A stretch of DNA of 64,000 bases. It comes from Eutreptiella sp. 'Long Island Sound 2002' (taxonomy: Eukaryota; Euglenozoa; Euglenophyceae; Eutreptiales; Eutreptiaceae). Positions 10,906 through 24,393 of this stretch are shown piece after piece. The translations under genes and the position numbers were made by a program. The notes beneath the pieces are model-generated. The model was given only the letters and a program-made list of their open reading frames with translations. It did not search any database and was not told the origin of the DNA. Position 1 is the first letter of the stretch. Each line of letters starts with the position of its first letter. The DNA lies in NCBI GenBank assembly GCA_964036045.1, contig CAXIWF010000070.1:62001-126000 (forward strand), in the 5' to 3' direction.

Positions 10906-13900
10906 GAATTCTCCGTCAATTTTCCGAGAATTTTCCGAGAATTTTCCGAGAATTTTCCCAGAATTTTCCGAGAATTTTCCGAGAATTTTCCGAGAATTTT
11001 CCGAGAATTTTCCGAGAATTTTCCGAGAATTTTCCGAGAATTTTCCGAGAATTTTCCGAGAATTTCCCGAGAATTTTCCGAGAATTTTCCGAGAATTTTC
11101 TGAGAATTTTCCGAGAATTTTCCGAGAATTTTCTGAGAATTTTCCGAGAATTTTCCGAGAATTTTCCGAGAATTTTCCGAGAATTTTCCGAGAATTTTCT
11201 GGGAATTTTCCGAGAATTTTCCGAGAATTTTCCGAGAATTTTCCGAGAATTTTCTGAGAATTTTCCGAGAATTTTCCGAGAATTTTCCGAGAATTTTCCG
11301 AGAATTTTCCGAGAATTTTCCGAGAATTTTCCGAGAATTTTCCGAGAATTTCCGGAGAATTTTCGGAGAATTTTCCGAGAATTTTCCGAGAATTTTCTGA
11401 GAATTTTCGGAGAATTTTCCGAGAATTTTCCGAGAATTTTCCGAGAATTTTCCGAGAATTTTCCGAGAATTTTCCGAGAATTTTCCGAGAATTTCCGGAG
11501 AATTTTCCGAGAATTTTCCGAGAATTTTCCGAGAATTTTCCGAGAATTTTCCGAGAATTTTCCGAGGATTTTCCGAGAATTTTCCGAGAATTTTCCGAGA
11601 ATTTTCCGAGAATTTTCTGAGAATTTTCCGAGAATTTTCCAAGAATTTTCCGAGATTTTCCCGAGAATTTTCCGAGAATTTTCCGAGAATTTTCCGAGAA
11701 TTTTCCGAGAATTTTCCGAGAATTTTCCGAGAATTTTCCGAGAATTTTCCGTCAATTTTCCGAGAATTTTCCGAGAATTTTCCGAGAATTTTCCGTCAAT
11801 TTTCCGAGAATTTTCCGAGAATTTTCCGAGAATTTTCCGAGAATTTTCCGAGAATCTTCCGAGATTTTCCCGAGAATTTTCCGAGAATTTTCCGAGAATT
11901 TTCCGAGAATTTTCCGAGAATTTTCCGAGAATTTTCCGAGAATTTTCCGAGAATTTTCCGAGAATTTTCCGTCAATTTTCCGAGAATTTTCCGAGAATTT
12001 TCCGAGAATTTTCCGTCAATTTTCCGAGAATTTTCCGAGAATTTTCCGAGAATTTTCCGAGAATTTTCCAAGAATTTTCCGAGAATTTTCCGAGAATTTT
12101 CCGAGAATGTTCCGAGAATTTTCCGAGAATTTTCCGAGAATTTTCCGAGAATTTTCCGAGAATTTTCCGAGAATTTTCTGAGAATTTTCTGAGAATTTTC
12201 AGAGAATTTTCCGAGAATTTTCCGAGAATTTTCCGAGAATTTTCCGAGAATTTTCCGAGAATTTTCTGAGAATTTTCTGAGAATTTTCCGAGAATTTTTC
12301 GAGAATTTTCCGTCAATTTTCCGAGAATTTTCCGAGAATTTTCCGAGAATTTTCCCAGAATTTTCCGAGAATTTTCCGAGAATTTTCCGAGAATTTTCAG
12401 AGAATTTTCCGAGAATTTTCCGAGAATTTTCCGAGAATTTTCCGAGAATTTTCCGAGAATTTCCCGAGAATTTTCCGAGAATTTTCCGAGAATTTTCTGA
12501 GAATTTTCCGAGAATTTTCCGAGAATTTTCCGTCAATTTTCCGAGAATTTTCCGAGAATTTTCCGAGAATTTTCCGAGAATTTTCTGGGAATTTTCCGAG
12601 AATTTTCCGAGAATTTTCCGAGAATTTTCCGAGAATTTTCCGAGAATTTTCCGAGAACTTTCTGAGAATTTTCCGAGAATTTTCCGAGAATTTTCCGAGA
12701 ATTTTCCGAGAATTTTCCGAGAATCTTCCGAGAATTTTCCGAGAATTTTCCGAGAATTTCCCGAGAATTTTCCGAGAATTTTCCGAGAATTTTCCGAGAA
12801 TTTTCCGAGAATTTTCCGAGAATTTTCAGAGAATTTTCCGAGAATTTTCCGAGAATTTTCTGAGAATTTTCTGAGAATTTTCCGAGAATTTTCGAGAATT
12901 TTCCGAGAATTTTCCGAGAATTTTCCGAAGATTTTCCGAGAATTTTCCGAGAATTTTCCGAGAATTTTCCGAGAATTTTCAGAGAATTTTCTGAGAATTT
13001 TCCGAGAATTTTCCGAGAATTTTCTGAGAATTTTCCGAGAATTTTCCGAGAATTTTCCGTCAATTTTCCGAGAATTTTCCGAGAATTTTCCGAGAATTTT
13101 CCGAGAATTTTCCGAGAATTTTCCGAGATTTTCCCGAGAATTTTCCGAGAATTTTCCGAGAATTTTCCGAGAATTTTCCGAGAATTTTCCGAGAATTTTC
13201 CGAGAATTTTCCGAGAATTTTCCGAGAATTTTCCGTCAATTTTCCGAGAATTTTCCGAGAATTTTCCGAGAATTTTCCGTCAATTTTCCGAGAATTTTCC
13301 GAGAATTTTCCGAGAATTTTCCGAGAATTTTCCAAGAATTTTCCGAGAATTTTCCGAGAATTTTCCGAGAATGTTCCGAGAATTTTCCGAGAATTTTCGG
13401 AGAATTTTCCGAGAATTTTCCGAGAATTTTCTGAGAATTTTCTGAGAATTTTCAGAGAATTTTCCGAGAATTTTCCGAGAATTTTCCGAGAATTTTCCGA
13501 GAATTTTCCGAGAATTTTCCGAGAATTTTCTGAGAATTTTCCGAGAATTTTCAGAGAATTTTCCGAGAATTTTCCGAGAATTTTCCGAGAATTTTCAGAG
13601 AATTTTCCGAGAATTTTCTGAGAATTTTCTGAGAATTTTCCGAGAATTTTCCGAGAATTTTCCGAGAATTTTCCGAGAATCTTCCGAGAATTTTCCGAGA
13701 ATTTTCCGAGAATTTTCCGAGAATTTTCCGAGAATTTTCTGAGAATTTTCCGAGAATTTTCCGAGAATGTTCCGAGAATTTTCCGAGAATTTTCCGAGAA
13801 TTTTCCGAGAATTTTCCGAGAATTTTCCGAGAATTTTCTGAGAATTTTCTGAGAATTTTCAGAGAATTTTCCGAGAATTTTCCGAGAATTTTCCGAGAAT

Positions 13901-14990
13901 TTTCAGAGAATTTTCCGAGAATTTTCTGAGAATTTTCTGAGAATTTTCCGAGAATTTTCCGAGAATTTTCCGAGAATTTTCCGAGAATCTTCCGAGAATT
14001 TTCCGAGAATTTTCCGAGAATTTTCCGAGAATTTTCCGAGAATTTTCTGAGAATTTTCTGAGAATTTTCCGAGAATTTTCCGAGAATTTTCCGAGAATTT
14101 TCCCAGAATTTTCCGAGAATTTTCCGAGAATTTTCGGAGAATTTTCCGAGAATTTTCCGAGAATTTTCCGAGAATTTTCCGAGAATTTTCCGAGAATTTT
14201 CCGAGAATTTCCCGAGAATTTTCCGAGAATTTTCCGAGAATTTTCCGAGAATTTTCCGAGAATTTTCCGAGAATTTTCTGAGAATTTTCCGAGAATTTTC
14301 CGAGAATTTTCCGTCAATTTTCCGAGAATTTTCCGAGAATTTTCCGAGAATTTTCCGAGAATTTTCTGAGAATTTTCCGAGAATTTTCCAAGAATTTTCC
14401 GAGAATTTTCCGAGAATTTTCCGAGAATTTTCCGAGAATTTTCCGAGAATTTTCCGAGAATTTCCCGAGAATTTTCCGAGAATTTTCCGAGAATTTTCTG
14501 AGAATTTTCTGAGAATTTTCCGAGAATTTTCCGAGAATTTTCCGAGAATTTTCCGAGAATTTTCCGAGAATTTTCCGAGAATTTTCCGAGAATTTTCCGA
14601 GAATTTTCCGAGAATTTTCTGGGAATTTTCAGAGAATTTTCTGAGAATTTTCCGAGAATTTTCTGAGAATTTTCCGAGAATTTTCCGAGAATTTTCCGAG
14701 AATTTTCCGAGAATTTTCCGAGAATTTTCTGAGAATTTTCTGAGAATTTTCCGAGAATTTTCCGAGAATTTTCCGTCAATTTTCCGAGAATTTTCCGAGA
14801 ATTTTCCGAGAATTTTCCGAGAATTTTCCGAGAATTTTCCGAGAATTTTCTGGGAATTTTCCGAGAATTTTCCGAGAATTTTCCGAGATTTTCCCGAGAA
14901 TTTTCCGAGAATTTTCCGAGAATTTTCCGAGAATTTTCCGAGAATTTTCCGAGAATTTTCCGAGAATTTTCCGAGAATTTTCCGAGAATT
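10906..14990 (+). repeat. large duplicated block, copy 1
   Basis: Landmarks recur at +8,546/8,547 bp (19.45-23.5 kb), and from 10.9 to about 12.9 kb also at +30,294 bp (41.2-43.2 kb). Examples are the GAATTC before CCGTCAA at 10906, 19452 and 41200. CTGGG at 12585 matches 42879, and TCTTCC at about 12724 matches 43018. The offset to the second copy changes from 8,546 to 8,547 because this copy alone has a 10-bp monomer at 12889. CCAAG cassettes at 12068 and 13332 lie inside. Confidence 0.85.
12889..12898 (+). repeat. 10-bp monomer, register shift -1
   Basis: The monomer reads TTTTCGAGAA, with one C missing. Before it the CC of each monomer falls at positions equal to 1 modulo 11; after it they fall at 0 modulo 11. 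The homologous place in the 8.5-kb-offset copy is intact, so the loss is specific to this copy. Confidence 0.95.
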
Positions 14991-15000
14991 TTCCGTCAAT
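13551..15000 (+). repeat. sub-block repeated at 17.2 and 22.1 kb
   Basis: This approximately 1.45-kb segment matches 17170-18750 and 22098-23560. Offsets are 3,619 bp at the left end and 3,740 bp at CCGTCAA (14311 versus 18051, 14773 versus 18513), so the 17-kb copy gained 11 monomers. To the 22-kb copy the offset is 8,547 bp at 14311, then 33 bp less by 14773, a loss of three monomers there. The segment is rich in TCTTCC, CTGAG-CTGAG, CCCAG and CTGGG variants. Confidence 0.8.
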
Positions 15001-17169
15001 TTTCCGAGAATTTTCCGAGAATTTTCCGAGAATTTTCCGAGAATTTTCCGAGAATTTTCCGAGAATTTTCTGGGAATTTTCCGAGAATTTTCCGAGAATT
15101 TTCCGAGAATTTTCCGAGAATTTCCCGAGAATTTTCCGAGAATTTTCCGAGAATTTTCTGAGAATTTTCCGAGAATTTTCCGAGAATTTTCCGAGAATTT
15201 TCCGAGAATTTTCCGTCAATTTTCCGAGAATTTTCCGAGAATTTTCCGAGAATTTTCCGAGAATTTTCTGAGAATTTTCCGAGAATTTTCCGAGAATTTT
15301 CCGAGAATTTTCCGAGAATTTTCCGAGAATTTTCCGAGAATTTTCCGAGAATTTTCCGAGAATTTCCCGAGAATTTTCCGAGAATTTTCCGAGAATTTTC
15401 TGAGAATTTTCTGAGAATTTTCCGAGAATTTTCCGAGAATTTTCCGAGAATTTTCCGAGAATTTTCCGAGAATTTTCCGAGAATTTTCCGAGAATTTTCC
15501 GAGAATTTTCCGAGAATTTTCTGGGAATTTTCAGAGAATTTTCTGAGAATTTTCCGAGAATTTTCTGAGAATTTTCCGAGAATTTTCCGAGAATTTTCTG
15601 AGAATTTTCTGAGAATTTTCCGAGAATTTTCCGAGAATTTTCCGTCAATTTTCCGAGAATTTTCCGAGAATTTTCCGAGAATTTTCCGAGAATTTTCCGA
15701 GAATTTTCCGAGAATTTTCTGGGAATTTTCCGAGAATTTTCCGAGAATTTTCCGAGAATTTTCCGAGAATTTTCCGAGAATTTTCCGAGAATTTTCTGAG
15801 AATTTTCCGAGAATTTTCCGAGAATTTTCCGAGAATTTTCCGAGAATTTTCCGAGAATTTTCTGAGAATTTTCCGAGAATTTTCCGAGAATTTCCCGAGA
15901 ATTTTCCGAGAATTTTCCGAGAATTTTCTGAGAATTTTCCGAGAATTTTCCGAGAATTTTCCGAGAATTTTCCGAGAATTTTCCGAGAATTTTCCGAGAA
16001 TTTTCCGAGAATTTTCCGAGAATTTCCCGAGAATTTTCCGAGAATTTTCCGAGAATTTTCTGAGAATTTTCCGAGAATTTTCCGAGAATTTTCCGAGAAT
16101 TTTCCGAGAATTTTCCGTCAATTTTCCGAGAATTTTCCGAGAATTTTCCGAGAATTTTCCGAGAATTTTCTGAGAATTTTCCGAGAATTTTCCGAGAATT
16201 TTCCGAGAATTTTCCGAGAATTTTCCGAGAATTTTCCGAGAATTTTCCGAGAATTTCCCGAGAATTTTCCGAGAATTTTCCGAGAATTTTCTGAGAATTT
16301 TCTGAGAATTTTCCGAGAATTTTCCGAGAATTTTCCGAGAATTTTCCGAGAATTTTCCGAGAATTTTCCGAGAATTTTCCGAGAATTTTCCGAGAATTTT
16401 CCGAGAATTTTCTGGGAATTTTCAGAGAATTTTCTGAGAATTTTCCGAGAATTTTCTGAGAATTTTCCGAGAATTTTCCGAGAATTTTCCGAGAATTTTC
16501 CGAGAATTTTCCGAGAATTTTCTGAGAATTTTCTGAGAATTTTCCGAGAATTTTCCGAGAATTTTCCGTCAATTTTCCGAGAATTTTCCGAGAATTTTCC
16601 GAGAATTTTCCGAGAATTTTCCGAGAATTTTCCGAGAATTTTCTTGGAATTTTCCGAGAATTTTCCGAGAATTTTCCGAGAATTTTCCGAGAATTTTCCG
16701 AGAATTTTCCGAGAATTTTCCGAGAATTTTCAGAGAATTTTCTGCGAATTTTCCGAGAATTTTCTGAGAATTTTCCGAGAATTTTCCGAGAATTTTCGGA
16801 GAATTTTCCGAGAATTTTCCGAGAATTTTCCGAGGATTTTCCGAGAATTTTCCGAGAATTTTCCGAGAATTTTCCGAGAATTTTCTGAGAATTTTCCGAG
16901 AATTTTCCGAGAATTTTCCGAGATTTTCCCGAGAATTTTCCGAGAATTTTCCGAGAATTTTCCGAGAATTTTCCGAGAATTTTCCGAGAATTTTCCGAGA
17001 ATTTTCCGAGAATTTTCCGAGAATTTTCCGTCAATTTTCCGAGAATTTTCCGAGAATTTTCCGAGAATTTTCCGAGAATGTTCCGAGAATTTTCCGAGAA
17101 TTTTCCGAGAATTTTCCGAGAATTTTCTGAGAATTTTCCGAGAATTTTCTGAGAATTTTCTGAGAATTT
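15001..17169 (+). repeat. satellite stretch between duplicated sub-blocks
   Basis: This is pure array with recurring TTTCCCGAG, CTGAG-CTGAG, CTGGG-CAGAG-CTGAG and CCGTCAA groups about every 0.4-0.9 kb. Unusual single monomers include TTTTCTTGGAA near 16642 and TTTTCTGCGAA near 16741. A GATTTTCCCGAG junction is present at about 16,920. No gene is present. Confidence 0.7.
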
Positions 17170-18750
17170 TCAGAGAATTTTCCGAGAATTTTCCGAGAAT
17201 TTTCCGAGAATTTTCAGAGAATTTTCCGAGAATTTTCTGAGAATTTTCTGAGAATTTTCCGAGAATTTTCCGAGAATTTTCCGAGAATTTTCCGAGAATC
17301 TTCCGAGAATTTTCCGAGAATTTTCCGAGAATTTTCCGAGAATTTTCCGAGAATTTTCTGAGAATTTTCCGAGAATTTTCCGAGAATGTTCCGAGAATTT
17401 TCCGAGAATTTTCCGAGAATTTTCCGAGAATTTTCCGAGAATTTTCCGAGAATTTTCTGAGAATTTTCTGAGAATTTTCAGAGAATTTTCCGAGAATTTT
17501 CCGAGAATTTTCCGAGAATTTTCAGAGAATTTTCCGAGAATTTTCTGAGAATTTTCTGAGAATTTTCCGAGAATTTTCCGAGAATTTTCCGAGAATTTTC
17601 CGAGAATCTTCCGAGAATTTTCCGAGAATTTTCCGAGAATTTTCCGAGAATTTTCCGAGAATTTTCTGAGAATTTTCTGAGAATTTTCCGAGAATTTTCC
17701 GAGAATTTTCCGAGAATTTTCCGAGAATCTTCCGAGAATTTTCCGAGAATTTTCCGATAATTTTCCGAGAATTTTCCGAGAATTTTCTGAGAATTTTCTG
17801 AGAATTTTCCGAGAATTTTCCGAGAATTTTCCGAGAATTTTCCCAGAATTTTCCGAGAATTTTCCGAGAATTTTCCGAGAATTTTCCGAGAATTTTCCGA
17901 GAATTTTCCGAGAATTTTCCGAGAATTTTCCGAGAATTTTCCGAGAATTTCCCGAGAATTTTCCGAGAATTTTCCGAGAATTTTCCGAGAATTTTCCGAG
18001 AATTTTCCGAGAATTTTCTGAGAATTTTCCGAGAATTTTCCGAGAATTTTCCGTCAATTTTCCGAGAATTTTCCGAGAATTTTCCGAGAATTTTCCGAGA
18101 ATTTTCTGAGAATTTTCCGAGAATTTTCCGAGAATTTTCCGAGAATTTTCCGAGAATTTTCCGAGAATTTTCCGAGAATTTTCCGAGAATTTTCCGAGAA
18201 TTTCCCGAGAATTTTCCGAGAATTTTCCGAGAATTTTCTGAGAATTTTCTGAGAATTTTCCGAGAATTTTCCGAGAATTTTCCGAGAATTTTCCGAGAAT
18301 TTTCCGAGAATTTTCCGAGAATTTTCCGAGAATTTTCCGAGAATTTTCCGAGAATTTTCTGGGAATTTTCAGAGAATTTTCTGAGAATTTTCCGAGAATT
18401 TTCTGAGAATTTTCCGAGAATTTTCCGAGAATTTTCCGAGAATTTTCCGAGAATTTTCCGAGAATTTTCTGAGAATTTTCTGAGAATTTTCCGAGAATTT
18501 TCCGAGAATTTTCCGTCAATTTTCCGAGAATTTTCCGAGAATTTTCCGAGAATTTTCCGAGAATTTTCCGAGAATTTTCCGAGAATTTTCTGGGAATTTT
18601 CCGAGAATTTTCCGAGAATTTTCCGAGATTTTCCCGAGAATTTTCCGAGAATTTTCCGAGAATTTTCCGAGAATTTTCCGAGAATTTTCCGAGAATTTTC
18701 CGAGAATTTTCCGAGAATTTTCCGAGAATTTTCCGAGAATTTTCCGTCAA
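17170..18750 (+). repeat. second copy of the 13.55-kb sub-block, expanded
   Basis: This copy matches 13551-15000. The additional 121 bp (11 monomers) relative to the first copy lies between the left end and 18051, in a stretch where the TCTTCC, CTGAG, CTGAG group occurs one time more (TCTTCC near 17,300, 17,607 and 17,727). Local unequal exchange within this group is the simplest explanation. Confidence 0.75.
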
Positions 18751-18820
18751 TTTTCCGAGAATTTTCCGAGAATTTTCTGAGAATTTTCCGTCAATTTTCC
18801 GAGAATTTTCCGAGAATTTT

Positions 18821-19102
18821 CCAAGAATTTTCCGAGAATTTTCCGAGAATTTTCCGAGAATGTTCCGAGAATTTTCCGAGAATTTTCCGAGAATTTTCCG
18901 AGAATTTTCCGAGAATTTTCCGAGAATTTTCTGAGAATTTTCTGAGAATTTTCAGAGAATTTTCCGAGAATTTTCCGAGAACTTTCCGAGAATTTTCAGA
19001 GAATTTTCCGAGAATTTTCTGAGAATTTTCTGAGAATTTTCCGAGAATTTTCCGAGAATTTTCCGAGAATTTTCCGAGAATCTTCCGAGAATTTTCAGAG
19101 AA
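18821..19102 (+). repeat. 275-bp-spaced cassette, CAGAGAA form
   Basis: CCAAGAA at 18821 is followed exactly 275 bp later by CAGAGAA at 19096, after a TCTTCC monomer and before a CTGAG and a GAAGTTTCC monomer. The same order and spacing occur at 23606/23881. Five copies in the right half carry CAGACAA in place of CAGAGAA at the same spacing. Confidence 0.85.
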
Positions 19103-19451
19103 TTTTCTGAGAATTTTCCGAGAATTTTCTGAGAAGTTTCCGAGAATTTTCCGAGAATTTTCCGAGAATTTTCCGAGAATTTTCCGAGAATTTTCCGAGA
19201 ATTTTCCGAGAATTTTCCGAGAATTTTCCGAGAATTTTCCGAGAATTTTCTGAGAATTTTCCGAGAATTTTCCGAGAATTTTCCGAGAATTTTCCGAGAA
19301 TTTTCCGAGAATTTTCCGAGAATTTTCCGAGAATTTTCCGAGAATTTTCTGAGAATTTTCCGAGAATTTTCCGAGAATTTTCCGAGAATTTTCCGAGAAT
19401 TTTCCGAGAATTTTCTGAGAATTTTCTGAGAATTTGCCGAGAATTTTCCGA

Positions 19452-22400
19452 GAATTCTCCGTCAATTTTCCGAGAATTTTCCGAGAATTTTCCGAGAATT
19501 TTCCCAGAATTTTCCGAGAATTTTCCGAGAATTTTCCGAGAATTTTCCGAGAATTTTCCGAGAATTTTCCGAGAATTTTCCGAGAATTTTCCGAGAATTT
19601 TCCGAGAATTTCCCGAGAATTTTCCGAGAATTTTCCGAGAATTTTCTGAGAATTTTCCGAGAATTTTCCGAGAATTTTCTGAGAATTTTCCGAGAATTTT
19701 CCGAGAATTTTCCGAGAATTTTCCGAGAATTTTCCGAGAATTTTCTGGGAATTTTCCGAGAATTTTCCGAGAATTTTCCGAGAATTTTCCGAGAATTTTC
19801 TGAGAATTTTCCGAGAATTTTCCGAGAATTTTCCGAGAATTTTCCGAGAATTTTCCGAGAATTTTCCGAGAATTTTCCGAGAATTTTCCGAGAATTTCCG
19901 GAGAATTTTCGGAGAATTTTCCGAGAATTTTCCGAGAATTTTCTGAGAATTTTCGGAGAATTTTCCGAGAATTTTCCGAGAATTTTCCGAGAATTTTCCG
20001 AGAATTTTCCGAGAATTTTCCGAGAATTTTCTGGGAATTTTCCGAGAATTTTCCGAGAATTTTCCGAGAATTTTCCGAGAATTTTCCGAGAATTTTCCGA
20101 GAATTTTCCGAGGATTTTCCGAGAATTTTCCGAGAACTTTCCGAGAATTTTCCGAGAATTTTCTGAGAATTTTCCGAGAATTTTCCAAGAATTTTCCGAG
20201 ATTTTCCCGAGAATTTTCCGAGAATTTTCCGAGAATTTTCCGAGAATTTTCCGAGAATTTTCCGAGAATTTTCCGAGAATTTTCCGAGAATTTTCCGTCA
20301 ATTTTCCGAGAATTTTCCGAGAATTTTCCGTGAATTTTCCGTCAATTTTCCGAGAATTTTCCGAGAATTTTCCGAGAATTTTCCGAGAATTTTCCGAGAA
20401 TTTTCCGAGATTTTCCCGAGAATTTTCCGAGAATTTTCCGAGAATTTTCCGAGAATTTTCCGAGAATTTACCGAGAATTTTCCGAGAATTTTCCGAGAAT
20501 TTTCCGAGAATTTTCCGTCAATTTTCCGAGAATTTTCCGAGAATTTTCCGAGAATTTTCCGTCAATTTTCCGAGAATTTTCCGAGAATTTTCCGAGAATT
20601 TTCCGAGAATTTTCCAAGAATTTTCCGAGAATTTTCCGAGAATTTTCCGAGAATGTTCCGAGAATTTTCCGTGAATTTTCCGAGAATTTTCCGAGAATTT
20701 TCCGAGAATTTTCCGAGAATTTTCTGAGAATTTTCTGAGAATTTTCAGAGAATTTTCCGAGAATTTTCCGAGAATTTTCCGAGAATTTTCCGAGAATTTT
20801 CCGAGAATTTTCTGAGAATTTTCTGAGAATTTTCCGAGAATTTTTCGAGAATTTTCCGTCAATTTTCCGAGAATTTTCCGAGAATTTTCCGAGAATTTTC
20901 CCAGAATTTTCCGAGAATTTTCCGAGAATTTTCCGAGAATTTTCCGAGAATTTTCCGAGAATTTTCCGAGAATTTTCCGAGAATTTTCCGAGAATTTTCC
21001 GAGAATTTCCCGAGAATTTTCCGAGAATTTTCCGAGAATTTTCTGAGAATTTTCCGAGAATTTTCCGAGAATTTTCCGTCAATTTTCCGAGAATTTTCCG
21101 AGAATTTTCCGAGAATTTTCCGAGAATTTTCTGGGAATTTTCCGAGAATTTTCCGAGAATTTTCCGAGAATTTTCCGAGAATTTTCCGAGAATTTTCCGA
21201 GAATTTTCTGAGAATTTTCCGAGAATTTTCCGAGAATTTTCCGAGAATTTTCCGAGAATTTTCCGAGAATCTTCCGAGAATTTTCCGAGAATTTTCCGAG
21301 AATTTCCCGAGAATTTTCCGAGAATTTTCCGAGAATTTTCTGAGAATTTTCCGAGAATTTTCCGAGAATTTTCAGAGAATTTTCCGAGAATTTTCCGAGA
21401 ATTTTCTGAGAATTTTCTGAGAATTTTCCGAGAATTTTCCGAGAATTTTCCGAGAATTTTCCGAGAATTTTCCGAAGATTTTCCGAGAATTTTCCGAGAA
21501 TTTTCCGAGAATTTTCCGAGAATTTTCAGAGAATTTTCTGAGAATTTTCCGAGAATTTTCCGAGAATTTTCTGAGAATTTTCCGAGAATTTTCCGAGAAT
21601 TTTCCGTCAATTTTCCGAGAATTTTCCGAGAATTTTCCGAGAATTTTCCGAGAATTTTCCGAGAATTTTCCGAGATTTTCCCGAGAATTTTCCGAGAATT
21701 TTCCGAGAATTTTCCGAGAATTTTCCGAGAATTTTCCGAGAATTTTCCGAGAATTTTCCGAGAATTTTCCGAGAATTTTCCGTCAATTTTCCGAGAATTT
21801 TCCGAGAATTTTCCGAGAATTTTCCGTCAATTTTCCGAGAATTTTCCGAGAATTTTCCGAGAATTTTCCGAGAATTTTCCAAGAATTTTCCGAGAATTTT
21901 CCGAGAATTTTCCGAGAATGTTCCGAGAATTTTCCGAGAATTTTCCGAGAATTTTCCGAGAATTTTCCGAGAATTTTCTGAGAATTTTCTGAGAATTTTC
22001 AGAGGATTTTCCGAGAATTTTCCGAGAATTTTCCGAGAATTTTCCGAGAATTTTCCGAGAATTTTCCGAGAATTTTCTGAGAATTTTCCGAGAATTTTCA
22101 GAGAATTTTCCGAGAATTTTCCGAGAATTTTCCGAGAATTTTCAGAGAATTTTCCGAGAATTTTCTGAGAATTTTCTGAGAATTTTCCGAGAATTTTCCG
22201 AGAATTTTCCGAGAATTTTCCGAGAATCTTCCGAGAATTTTCCGAGAATTTTCCGAGAATTTTCCGAGAATTTTCCGAGAATTTTCTGAGAATTTTCCGA
22301 GAATTTTCCGAGAATGTTCCGAGAATTTTCCGAGAATTTTCCGAGAATTTTCCGAGAATTTTCCGAGAATTTTCCGAGAATTTTCTGAGAATTTTCTGAG

Positions 22401-23540
22401 AATTTTCAGAGAATTTTCCGAGAATTTTCCGAGAATTTTCCGAGAATTTTCAGAGAATTTTCCGAGAATTTTCTGAGAATTTTCTGAGAATTTTCCGAGA
22501 ATTTTCCGAGAATTTTCCGAGAATTTTCCGAGAATCTTCCGAGAATTTTCCGAGAATTTTCCGAGAATTTTCCGAGAATTTTCCGAGAATTTTCTGAGAA
22601 TTTTCTGAGAATTTTCCGAGAATTTTCCGAGAATTTTCCGAGAATTTTCCCAGAATTTTCCGAGAATTTTCCGAGAATTTTCCGAGAATTTTCCGAGAAT
22701 TTTCCGAGAATTTTCCGAGAATTTTCCGAGAATTTTCCGAGAATTTTCCGAGAATTTCCCGAGAATTTTCCGAGAATTTTCCGAGAATTTTCCGAGAATT
22801 TTCCGAGAATTTTCCGAGAATTTTCTGAGAATTTTCCGAGAATTTTCCGAGAATTTTCCGTCAATTTTCCGAGAATTTTCCGAGAATTTTCCGAGAATTT
22901 TCCGAGAATTTTCTGAGAATTTTCCGAGAATTTTCCGAGAATTTTCCGAGAATTTTCCGAGAATTTTCCGAGAATTTTCCGAGAATTTTCCGAGAATTTT
23001 CCGAGAATTTCCCGAGAATTTTCCGAGAATTTTCCGAGAATTTTCCGAGAATTTTCTGAGAATTTTCCGAGAATTTTCCGAGAATTTTCCGAGAATTTTC
23101 CGAGAATTTTCCGAGAATTTTCCGAGAATTTTCCGAGAATTTTCCGAGAATTTTCCGAGAATTTTCTGGGAATTTTCTGAGAATTTTCCGAGAATTTTCC
23201 GAGAATTTTCCGAGAATTTTCCGAGAATTTTCCGAGAATTTTCTGAGAATTTTCTGAGAATTTTCCGAGAATTTTCCGAGAATTTTCCGTCAATTTTCCG
23301 AGAATTTTCCGAGAATTTTCCGAGAATTTTCCGAGAATTTTCCGAGAATTTTCTGGGAATTTTCCGAGAATTTTCCGAGAATTTTCCGAGAATTTTCCGA
23401 GATTTTCCCGAGAATTTTCCGAGAATTTTCCGAGAATTTTCCGAGAATTTTCCGAGAATTTTCCGAGAATTTTCCGAGAATTTTCCGAGAATTTTCCGAG
23501 AATTTTCCGTCAATTTTCCGAGAATTTTCCGAGAATTTTC
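19452..23540 (+). repeat. large duplicated block, copy 2
   Basis: This is the partner of 10906-14990 at an offset of 8,546-8,547 bp. It carries the pair of cassettes at 20614 and 21879, separated by 1,265 bp, whose counterparts at 12068 and 13332 are 1,264 bp apart because of the 10-bp monomer. Scattered single differences distinguish the copies, for example CCGTGAA near 20,330 and 20,669. The copy is 33 bp shorter after about 22.9 kb. Confidence 0.85.
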
Positions 23541-23605
23541 CGAGAATTTTCCGTCAATTTTCCGAGAATTTTCCGAGAATTTTCCGAGAATTTTCCGAGA
23601 ATTTT

Positions 23606-23887
23606 CCAAGAATTTTCCGAGAATTTTCCGAGAATTTTCCGAGAATGTTCCGAGAATTTTCCGAGAATTTTCCGAGAATTTTCCGAGAATTTTCCGAGAA
23701 TTTTCCGAGAATTTTCTGAGAATTTTCTGAGAATTTTCAGAGAATTTTCCGAGAATTTTCCGAGAACTTTCCGAGAATTTTCAGAGAATTTTCCGAGAAT
23801 TTTCTGAGAATTTTCTGAGAATTTTCCGAGAATTTTCCGAGAATTTTCCGAGAATTTTCCGAGAATCTTCCGAGAATTTTCAGAGAA
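23606..23887 (+). repeat. 275-bp-spaced cassette, CAGAGAA form (second)
   Basis: CCAAGAA lies at 23606, TGTTCC 40 bp on, CTGAG-CTGAG-CAGAG at +110 to +132, TCTTCC, then CAGAGAA at 23881, followed by CTGAG and GAAGTTTCC. The layout is the same as at 18821. Confidence 0.85.
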
Positions 23888-24393
23888 TTTTCTGAGAATT
23901 TTCCGAGAATTTTCTGAGAAGTTTCCGAGAATTTTCCGAGAATTTTCCGAGAATTTTCCGAGAATTTTCCGAGAATTTTCCGAGAATTTTCCGAGAATTT
24001 TCCGAGAATTTTCTGAGAATTTTCCGAGAATTTTCCGAGAATTTTCCGAGAATTTTCCGAGAATTTTCCGAGAATTTTCTGAGAATTTTCTGAGAATTTT
24101 CCGAGAATTTTCCGAGAATTCTCCGTCAATTTTCCGAGAATTTTCCGAGAATTTTCCGAGAATTTTCCCAGAATTTTCCGAGAATTTTCCGAGAATTTTC
24201 CGAGAATTTTCCGAGAATTTTCCGAGAATTTTCCGAGAATTTTCCGAGAATTTTCCGAGAATTTTCCGAGAATTTCCCGAGAATTTTCCGAGAATTTTCC
24301 GAGAATTTTCTGAGAATTTTCCGAGAATTTTCCGTGAATTTTCTGAGAATTTTCCGAGAATTTTCCGAGAATTTTCCGAGAATCTTCCGAGAA

